From Sulfurovum sp. UBA7648 (GTDB lineage: Bacteria > Campylobacterota > Campylobacteria > Campylobacterales > Sulfurovaceae): a DNA stretch of 19,964 bases. The notes under the pieces were generated by a model. That model was given only the letters and a program-made list of their open reading frames with translations. It was not told the origin of the DNA and did no database searches. The DNA lies in contig DLIG01000007.1 of assembly GCA_002483605.1 (NCBI GenBank), positions 20,698 to 40,661 of the forward strand, in the 5' to 3' direction. The first letter of the stretch is position 1; every line of letters starts with the position of its first letter. Positions 15,556 to 19,964 of the stretch are shown piece after piece. The translations under genes were made by a program, and so were the position numbers.

Positions 15556-16197
15556 TTGAAAAAAATATCAATAAAATATTTAGTGGCAGCCGGTCTTTTA
15601 AGTACTACATTTTCATTCGCAGAAGTTTCTGTAAATTTAGGGGTTAATGTTGGAGTTGGTGCAGTAACACCTGGTTTTATAGCAGGCGTTTTTGAAATGG
15701 ACAGACATTATAATGAACCGGTATATTTTTATAAAGGCAGATATTATTATGGCGGGGATTATAGAAATGGATACTATTTTTATAATGGAATGAGACTGGT
15801 TGGCGGAGAATTTTATCGCAAACCAAGATTTTATCATCGAGATGAACCAAGACTAATAGTTCGTCCTAGCGATTATGTTGTTTTTATAGAAGATAGATAT
15901 TATGATAGACCTGCATATTTCTACGGAGGCAAATACTATTACGGCGGACATTTTAAAAATGGTTACTACTATTACAATGGCCGCAGACTTCATGGCGGTA
16001 AATTTTTTTCAAATCCAAGAAAAGTTGACCGTAAACACTTTGCCAAACATGAAGATGTAAGAATATATCAAGATAAACACGACAGGGATTTTAGAAGAGA
16101 TGATCGTGATGATCGAAGAGATAGGGATTTCAATAGAGATGACAGAAGAGATAGGGATTTCAATAGAGATGACAGAAGAGATAGAGATCATAGATAA
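15556..16197 (+). CDS. Secreted Tyr/Gly-rich repeat protein with Asp/Arg tail
   Basis: This 213-residue protein of unknown function has a signal peptide with a likely cut after TFSFA (residue 22), so it probably acts in the periplasm or at the cell surface. Two 36-residue repeats, 55-90 and 119-154, have the pattern P-x-Y-F-Y-x-G-x-Y-Y-Y-G-G, then N-G-Y-Y-x-Y-N-G and a closing GG. They have 12 or more aromatic residues each. After a basic stretch, the tail (about 173-213) is almost only Asp and Arg, built on DRRDRDFNRD units encoded by a 30-base tandem repeat. The start is TTG, chosen because of the AAAGGAG five bases upstream and the signal peptide it gives. The alternating charges suggest a disordered, self-associating or nucleic-acid/metal-binding tail (inference). 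Confidence 0.82.
   Translation: MKKISIKYLVAAGLLSTTFSFAEVSVNLGVNVGVGAVTPGFIAGVFEMDRHYNEPVYFYKGRYYYGGDYRNGYYFYNGMRLVGGEFYRKPRFYHRDEPRLIVRPSDYVVFIEDRYYDRPAYFYGGKYYYGGHFKNGYYYYNGRRLHGGKFFSNPRKVDRKHFAKHEDVRIYQDKHDRDFRRDDRDDRRDRDFNRDDRRDRDFNRDDRRDRDHR
16111..16188 (+). repeat. 30-base tandem repeat, about 2.6 units
   Basis: Units start at 16111, 16141 and 16171 (partial). The first two differ at two bases and the third diverges after about 14 bases. In one frame each unit encodes DRRDRDFNRD, the tail of the secreted protein. In the +2 frame each encodes an EEIGISIE segment and ends in an ATG. Because 30 is divisible by three, gain or loss of a unit keeps both frames open. Confidence 0.85.
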
Positions 16198-16381
16198 CAA
16201 TTCAATAGAAGAATTATCAAACAAAAAAGATTTATTGCTCAAACAATATAAAGATTTGAGCGAGCCCTTAAGCTACGCTCAAAATGATTTTGAAAAAAGT
16301 CTAATAGAAGAAAAAATAGCGGTACTAGCCAAAGAGATAAAAGCTTTGGCTGTTCAAATTCAAGATCTTAAAGAAGTTTAA
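16169..16381 (+). CDS. Small coiled-coil protein overlapping the repeat
   Basis: The predicted product is 70 residues, rich in Glu, Lys, Leu and Ile, with a heptad-like helix near the C-terminus (SLIEEKIAVLAKEIKALAVQIQDLKEV is spread over about 43-70), reminiscent in shape of SlyX-like small proteins, though I see no diagnostic motif. The ATG at 16169 overlaps the secreted-protein gene by 29 bases in another frame. Further in-frame ATG codons at 16139 and 16109 come from the upstream repeat units. AGGGA (16153-16157) lies 11 bases before the chosen start. The non-repeat part (16200-16381) is open for 180 bases with ordinary codon use, which supports a real gene. The function is unknown. Confidence 0.6.
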   Translation: MTEEIEIIDNNSIEELSNKKDLLLKQYKDLSEPLSYAQNDFEKSLIEEKIAVLAKEIKALAVQIQDLKEV

Positions 16382-16391
16382 TTTTATACTC

Positions 16392-16428
16392 TTCATGGTA
16401 GGATACTGTACGAAGTATCCTCCATGAA
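16392..16428 (+). promoter_or_regulatory. Stable hairpin just upstream of the dipeptide epimerase start
   Basis: TTCATGG (16392-16398) pairs with CCATGAA (16422-16428), and AGGATAC (16400-16406) pairs with GTATCCT (16415-16421), giving 14 base pairs with one bulged T and an 8-base loop. It ends nine bases before the ATG at 16438. No T-run follows on either strand, so it is not a standard terminator. It could control translation of the epimerase or protect or process the transcript. Confidence 0.7.
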
Positions 16429-16437
16429 AAGTAGCAA

Positions 16438-17517
16438 ATGAAAATAACATCGATTCGTACAGCATTATTTTGCTCGCCACTCAAAACACCATTTAAAACT
16501 GCACTTAGAACTGTTGAAAACCTTGAAGATATAGTTGTACTTATAGAGTGTGACAATGGCTTTATCGGTTATGGCGAAGGCGCTCCGACAGCAGTCATTA
16601 CAGGTGAAACATTAGGAACAATGGAAGCGGCGATCTCTTATCTGGCTCCGATGCTGACAGGACTAAGCATATTGAATGATTTTGAAGAGATTTTGCATCG
16701 CTTACACACAAGACTTCTTCATAATACAACCGCCAAGGCGGCACTTGAAATAGCGTTGTATGATCTTAGATCCAAAGCTGAAAATAAACCTCTTTATAAA
16801 CTTTTGGGCGGCACGCAAACAACTTTCGATACAGATATTACCATAAGCCTCAATGACATAGACCAAATGATAATTGATAGCTTGAAGGCTATCTCTCTTG
16901 GTTATAGTATTCTCAAAATTAAATTAGGAAATGATCCTTTGCAGGATATTGACAGGATAATCGCCATACATAACGCGGTGCCAAAAGATACAATATTGAG
17001 ACTTGATGCCAATCAAGGCTGGAGTAAAGAAGATAGTGTACTTGTAATGAAAACGATTGAAGCTAAAGGAATAATATCTCAGTGCATAGAACAACCCATC
17101 AAAGCTGATGATATTGCCGGACTAAGATTCATTAAAGAGCGTATACAAACTCCGATACTTGCAGATGAAGCAGTATTTAATCTGGCACAAGCTATTTTTG
17201 TACTGGAATCTGGCAGTGCGGATTATCTAAATATAAAACTTGCCAAATGCGGCGGTATATCAGAAGCTATCAAGATCGCGAACAAAGCTAAGGAATTTGG
17301 CGTTTCTTGTATGATGGGTTGTATGTTAGAAGGCCCCATAGGTATAACAGCATCTTTACATGTAGTTTCAGCCTTATGCGATGTCATTACCATGATAGAT
17401 CTTGATGCGGTTGCCCTGCTCTCAAAACCGCCTACTGATTGCAGTGTTGTATTTAATGAAAGCAAAATTATACTTTCTAATGAAAGCGGACTCGGCATAA
17501 AATATGCAAATAAATGA
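16438..17517 (+). CDS. Dipeptide epimerase (L-Ala-D/L-Glu type), enolase superfamily
   Basis: This 359-residue enzyme probably converts L-Ala-D-Glu released from murein into L-Ala-L-Glu for degradation. It has the MLE-subgroup barrel. The catalytic Lys pair is KIKLG (Lys160, Lys162). The metal ligands are Asp190 (LRLDANQGW), Glu218 (CIEQP) and Asp243 (ADEAVF), and the opposite base is Lys267 (LNIKLAKCGG). The C-terminal DLD motif (321-323) is typical of dipeptide epimerases, where it holds the substrate amino group. The capping domain contains TVENLEDIVVLIE and GEGAPT. The following gene encodes an NlpC/P60 peptidase, which supports the murein-peptide role. A different dipeptide specificity is possible, as the subgroup is varied. 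Confidence 0.88.
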   Translation: MKITSIRTALFCSPLKTPFKTALRTVENLEDIVVLIECDNGFIGYGEGAPTAVITGETLGTMEAAISYLAPMLTGLSILNDFEEILHRLHTRLLHNTTAKAALEIALYDLRSKAENKPLYKLLGGTQTTFDTDITISLNDIDQMIIDSLKAISLGYSILKIKLGNDPLQDIDRIIAIHNAVPKDTILRLDANQGWSKEDSVLVMKTIEAKGIISQCIEQPIKADDIAGLRFIKERIQTPILADEAVFNLAQAIFVLESGSADYLNIKLAKCGGISEAIKIANKAKEFGVSCMMGCMLEGPIGITASLHVVSALCDVITMIDLDAVALLSKPPTDCSVVFNESKIILSNESGLGIKYANK

Positions 17518-17559
17518 ATACCTTTTTATTTATTAATAAAATAAATGTTAAGATTGAAT

Positions 17560-18879
17560 ATGAAAATTAAATTATACATACTTACAATAATGTTATTTTC
17601 CATGCTTCATGCAGATTATTATCTCATGCCTAGCGCAAGAGTGCAAAGCAAAATAGATAATATGCCCAAAGCAACTATCCTGGATATGCAAACCATACCG
17701 CAAAACCCAAATGCATATGCCGCTCAGATCAAACCATTTCATACAAGCGAACAAAAAAAACTAGATAATGAATATAATGAACGATATTTTGCACCATGGA
17801 GCATGAGTGATATCAATATTTCTGCAGAAGATTTTGGTTGGGAGGTTCGGTTTGTACGAAAAAAACCCATATATACCGTAAGTGCCAAAATAATACCGCC
17901 AAATATTTATGAAGAATGGATCACTAATGCTCAAATGGAACTATTCAATACACAAACAATAAAAGCTATAACTATCAAAAGAACAAATCTCAAATCACTT
18001 CCGACAAAAGAATCTTTTTATCGTGACCCCCACGAAACAGGAGAAGGATTTCCGTTTGATTATAATCAAAATAGTGCTTATCCGCCAAATATGCCACTGC
18101 TCATTTCTCACTTTTCAAAAGATGGCAAATGGGCATTTGTACATGGCGCATATGCTTTTGGATGGCTCGACATAAAAGATATTGCTATGGCAGATGATGA
18201 TTTTATAAAAAAATTTAAAAATGGACGTTATGCCATAACAGTAAAAGACAATCTTAGATTATATGAAAATGCAAAACCTATCAGTCTAGTCAAATTGGGC
18301 ACCCTATTCCCTTATGACAATGAAGGTTATTTTTTTGCAACTAGAGATAAAAAAGGCATGGCAAAACTCAATAAGGCCAAACCTACGCATAGAGGAATTA
18401 TTGCTTCAAAGCCTATAGCTTTTACACCGCATAATGTTTCTAGGATAGCTGGTGCTTTTGTAAACGAACCTTACGGATGGGGAGAAAATTATGAAACAAG
18501 AGATTGTTCTGCATTAACCAGAGATTTTTTTGCCCCATTTGGTATTTTTTTAGAGCGCAATTCAAGCGACCAGGCAAAAGATGGGACACAAATACCCCTT
18601 TTGGGCTTGAGCGCAGATGAGAAAAAAGCGAAAATCCTCAAAGATGCCGTTCCATTCAGATCTATGCTGTTTGTTCCTGGCCACATAGTGCTTTATATGG
18701 GACAATTTCAAGGCGAACCGGTAATAATGCATTCTTACTGGGGTATCAGACAACAAGATTTTACCAAGCTCATTACTGGACGAACCATTATAACCACAAC
18801 CCAACCGGGCAAAGAGCTGCCATTTGTTAGAAAAGAAAGCCAGCTGATTGAAACTCTACAAAGCATTGTATTGTTTTAA
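17560..18879 (+). CDS. Exported NlpC/P60 (C40) cell-wall peptidase with SH3-like domains
   Basis: This protein is probably a periplasmic gamma-D-Glu-diamino acid endopeptidase acting on murein peptides. From ATG 17560 it has 439 residues and a clean signal peptide (MKIKLYILTIMLFSMLHA). An in-frame ATG at 17545 adds five residues and makes the signal less typical. The middle (about 100-280) fits two bacterial SH3-like domains, with RTNLKSLPTKES and KDGKWAFVHGAYAFGWLDI as SH3 signatures. The catalytic domain is C-terminal: Cys316 (RDCSALTRDFF), His375 (FVPGHIVLYMG) and His391 (IMHSYWG). This layout resembles the YkfC-like group, which in Bacillus subtilis is encoded beside a dipeptide epimerase, as it is here. 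The preceding gene ends 42 bases upstream. Confidence 0.88.
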   Translation: MKIKLYILTIMLFSMLHADYYLMPSARVQSKIDNMPKATILDMQTIPQNPNAYAAQIKPFHTSEQKKLDNEYNERYFAPWSMSDINISAEDFGWEVRFVRKKPIYTVSAKIIPPNIYEEWITNAQMELFNTQTIKAITIKRTNLKSLPTKESFYRDPHETGEGFPFDYNQNSAYPPNMPLLISHFSKDGKWAFVHGAYAFGWLDIKDIAMADDDFIKKFKNGRYAITVKDNLRLYENAKPISLVKLGTLFPYDNEGYFFATRDKKGMAKLNKAKPTHRGIIASKPIAFTPHNVSRIAGAFVNEPYGWGENYETRDCSALTRDFFAPFGIFLERNSSDQAKDGTQIPLLGLSADEKKAKILKDAVPFRSMLFVPGHIVLYMGQFQGEPVIMHSYWGIRQQDFTKLITGRTIITTTQPGKELPFVRKESQLIETLQSIVLF

Positions 18880-18885
18880 TTTTGA

Positions 18886-18891
18886 TAGAAT
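18886..18891 (+). promoter_or_regulatory. Possible -10 element for leaderless transcription of rsmD
   Basis: TTTTGATAGAAT includes a TAGAAT hexamer, preceded by TTTTG as at upp. It ends seven bases before the rsmD ATG, so the predicted transcript start is at or next to the A of the start codon. No ribosome binding site precedes this ATG (ATATCGCCC). Both facts fit a leaderless mRNA. Confidence 0.45.
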
Positions 18892-18898
18892 ATCGCCC

Positions 18899-19486
18899 AT
18901 GAAACATTTAAAAACATTTAGCACACATATATTAGCCGGCAAATACAAAGGGAAGGCCATCTCAATTCCTGCTATCGACACCACAAGAAGTTCAAAGTCA
19001 ATACTCAAAGAATCACTTTTCAATACCTTGCAATTTGATATTATAGACAAAAATTTTGTAGAAGTTTTTGCCGGTAGCGGTTCAATAGGACTAGAAGCAT
19101 TGAGTCGAGGGGCCAAGCATGCCTATTTTATAGAAAAAAATCAAATAGCCTTAACTACCTTGAGAAATAACATCAAAAATATTGACCCATTAAATGCCAC
19201 AGTATTAAGCGGTGATAGCTTTGAAAAATTTGCTACGATTTACGATATTGTCAAATCTAAAAATATCAAAACTTATTTTTATTTTGACCCGCCATTTTCT
19301 ATCCGCGAAGGAATGGAAGAGATATATCAAAAAACTCTTGCACTTATTGCAGCAATAGAACCCAATATTTGCGAAATGGTAATAGTTGAACACATGAGCA
19401 GTCTTGAGCTGCCATCAACCATAGGACAATTATCTCTTTTTAAAACAAAAAAGTTCGGCAAAAGCACTCTTAGTTATTATAGATAA
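18899..19486 (+). CDS. rsmD: 16S rRNA (guanine966-N2)-methyltransferase
   Basis: RsmD methylates G966 of 16S rRNA during assembly of the small subunit. The 195 residues follow the family pattern: ILAGKYKGK near the N-terminus, the TTRSSKSILKESLFNTL segment (28-44), SAM motif I VEVFAGSGSIGLEALSRGA (54-72), the acidic residue Glu79 (FIEKN), and the catalytic DPPF (130-133). The frame is open back to a TTG at 18848 inside the peptidase gene, but the ATG at 18899 matches the normal family length. It lies 19 bases after the peptidase stop. It is the last plus-strand gene, facing a helicase gene on the other strand. Confidence 0.92.
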   Translation: MKHLKTFSTHILAGKYKGKAISIPAIDTTRSSKSILKESLFNTLQFDIIDKNFVEVFAGSGSIGLEALSRGAKHAYFIEKNQIALTTLRNNIKNIDPLNATVLSGDSFEKFATIYDIVKSKNIKTYFYFDPPFSIREGMEEIYQKTLALIAAIEPNICEMVIVEHMSSLELPSTIGQLSLFKTKKFGKSTLSYYR

Positions 19487-19489
19487 ACC

Positions 19490-19623
19490 TTTACAAAGTT
19501 TAAAAAGATTTTTAAAACGACACCATCTATCGTGACTGTCATTCTGAGCCACTAAGTGGCGTAAGAATCTATAAATCTAAAAAATAGATCTTTACAAAGT
19601 CCAAAAAAGACTTCTCAAATGAC
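19490..19623. repeat. Intergenic REP-like element with direct repeats and hairpins
   Basis: Between the converging rsmD and helicase genes, a 32-33-base sequence beginning TTTACAAAGT occurs twice in direct orientation (19490-19521 and 19591-19623), with about 26 matching positions. Between them lies GTCATTCTGAG (19538-19548), which is inverted relative to CTCAAATGAC (19614-19623), a perfect hairpin GCCAC-TAA-GTGGC (19548-19560), and ATCTAT/ATAGAT (19567-19572, 19584-19589). The wording GTCATTCTGAGC...AAGAATCT recalls a short repeated intergenic element I have seen in many bacterial genomes. It may also end transcription from either side. Confidence 0.6.
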
Positions 19624-19678
19624 TTGCATAACAAAACAAATCAATTATACAAAAGTAAAATATAGAACCTTCCGCTAC

Positions 19679-19964
19679 CTACTCTCTACCGACCAGCTCT
19701 TCATGTTCTTTTAGCAGTTTTGCTTCATAAAGAAAGATTGACGGTTTGAATTCTGTTTTTTTTACCTTGTCATACTGTGCAAGCGACAGATAAAGCTTCT
19801 CTTTGGCTCTGGTGACTGCTACATAAAAAAGCCTTCTCTCTTCTTCGAGATCTCCGCCTTTGCTCATAAGTTTGGTGTTTGGAAATCTTCCATCCATTAG
19901 ATCGATCACGTAAACTTCCAAAAATTCCAAACCTTTACTAGCATGAACTGTAAGCAGATTCACT
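19679..19964 (-). CDS. UvrD/PcrA/Rep-type superfamily 1 DNA helicase, C-terminal end (5' part outside window)
   Basis: Only the last 94 or so residues are present; the gene enters from the right edge, so its true start is not visible and the GTG at the edge is an internal Val. Visible motifs are VNLLTVHASKGLEFLEVYVID (motif V, with the usual VHxSKGLEF core), DGRFPN, and EEERRLFYVAVTRAKEKLYL (motif VI with the VAxTRAK core). These identify the UvrD/PcrA/Rep family, 3'-to-5' DNA helicases in repair or replication restart. The short basic tail after motif VI cannot separate these subtypes. The gene converges on rsmD across a 190-base repeat-containing gap. Confidence 0.93.
   Translation of the reverse strand, partial: VNLLTVHASKGLEFLEVYVIDLMDGRFPNTKLMSKGGDLEEERRLFYVAVTRAKEKLYLSLAQYDKVKKTEFKPSIFLYEAKLLKEHEELVGRE

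Noticed and set aside
16111..16188. CRISPR array
   Set aside because: The 30-base units are directly tandem with no spacers and encode a protein tail.
16009..16242. A 77-codon minus-strand open frame of Ile/Ser repeats
   Set aside because: It is the complement of the 30-base tandem repeat and has no ribosome binding site.

Overview
The window is AT-rich, gene-dense bacterial DNA. Its gene content and order point to the Campylobacterota (formerly Epsilonproteobacteria). The strongest clue is the run aroB, MscS-type channel, MtaB-type methylthiotransferase, FtsH-like AAA protein, bioV, which I recall as a conserved block in Helicobacter and Campylobacter. The AT content would fit a Sulfurimonas- or Sulfurospirillum-like lineage, but the sequence alone does not fix the genus. 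I found no tRNA, rRNA, CRISPR array, insertion sequence or prophage gene.

Region 1 (1-7986, plus strand) is one tightly packed operon: 3'-truncated-window aroB (its 5' end is outside), mscS-like, mtaB, an FtsH-like AAA protein, bioV, a DUF2238 membrane protein, a short-chain dehydrogenase, mogA and a 73-residue protein of unknown function. Most junctions overlap (three TAATG junctions and overlaps of 26, 14 and 11 bases). A symmetric hairpin with T-runs on both sides closes the operon. The FtsH-like protein keeps its ATPase motifs but has lost the HEXXH protease site, so it is probably a pseudoprotease.

Region 2 (7986-10058, minus strand) is a converging three-gene operon: TetR-family regulator, SAM-dependent methyltransferase and a second DUF2238 membrane protein, a paralog of the one in region 1. 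Upstream of tetR is a textbook promoter (TTGACA, 17-base spacer, TATAAT). A GAACA-NN-TGTTC-like palindrome sits exactly in its spacer, and three more copies lie upstream at steps of 43, 42 and 43 bases. This looks like a self-regulated locus with an unusually regular operator array.

Region 3 (10058-10704) is about 650 bases with no convincing gene. Region 4 (10705-15492, plus) holds upp (uracil salvage), a 934-residue Suv3-like RNA helicase with a C-terminal zinc ribbon, and a DUF819 membrane protein.

Region 5 (15556-19486, plus) starts with a secreted Tyr/Gly-rich protein containing two 36-residue repeats and an Asp/Arg tail encoded by a 30-base tandem repeat. A small coiled-coil ORF starts out of frame inside that repeat. 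Next come a strong hairpin just before the start of a dipeptide epimerase, then an exported NlpC/P60 peptidase with SH3-like domains; these two together suggest use or recycling of murein peptides. rsmD follows, possibly with its own leaderless promoter.

Region 6 (19487-19964) is an intergenic repeat with hairpins, followed by the 3' end of a UvrD/PcrA-type helicase gene on the minus strand.
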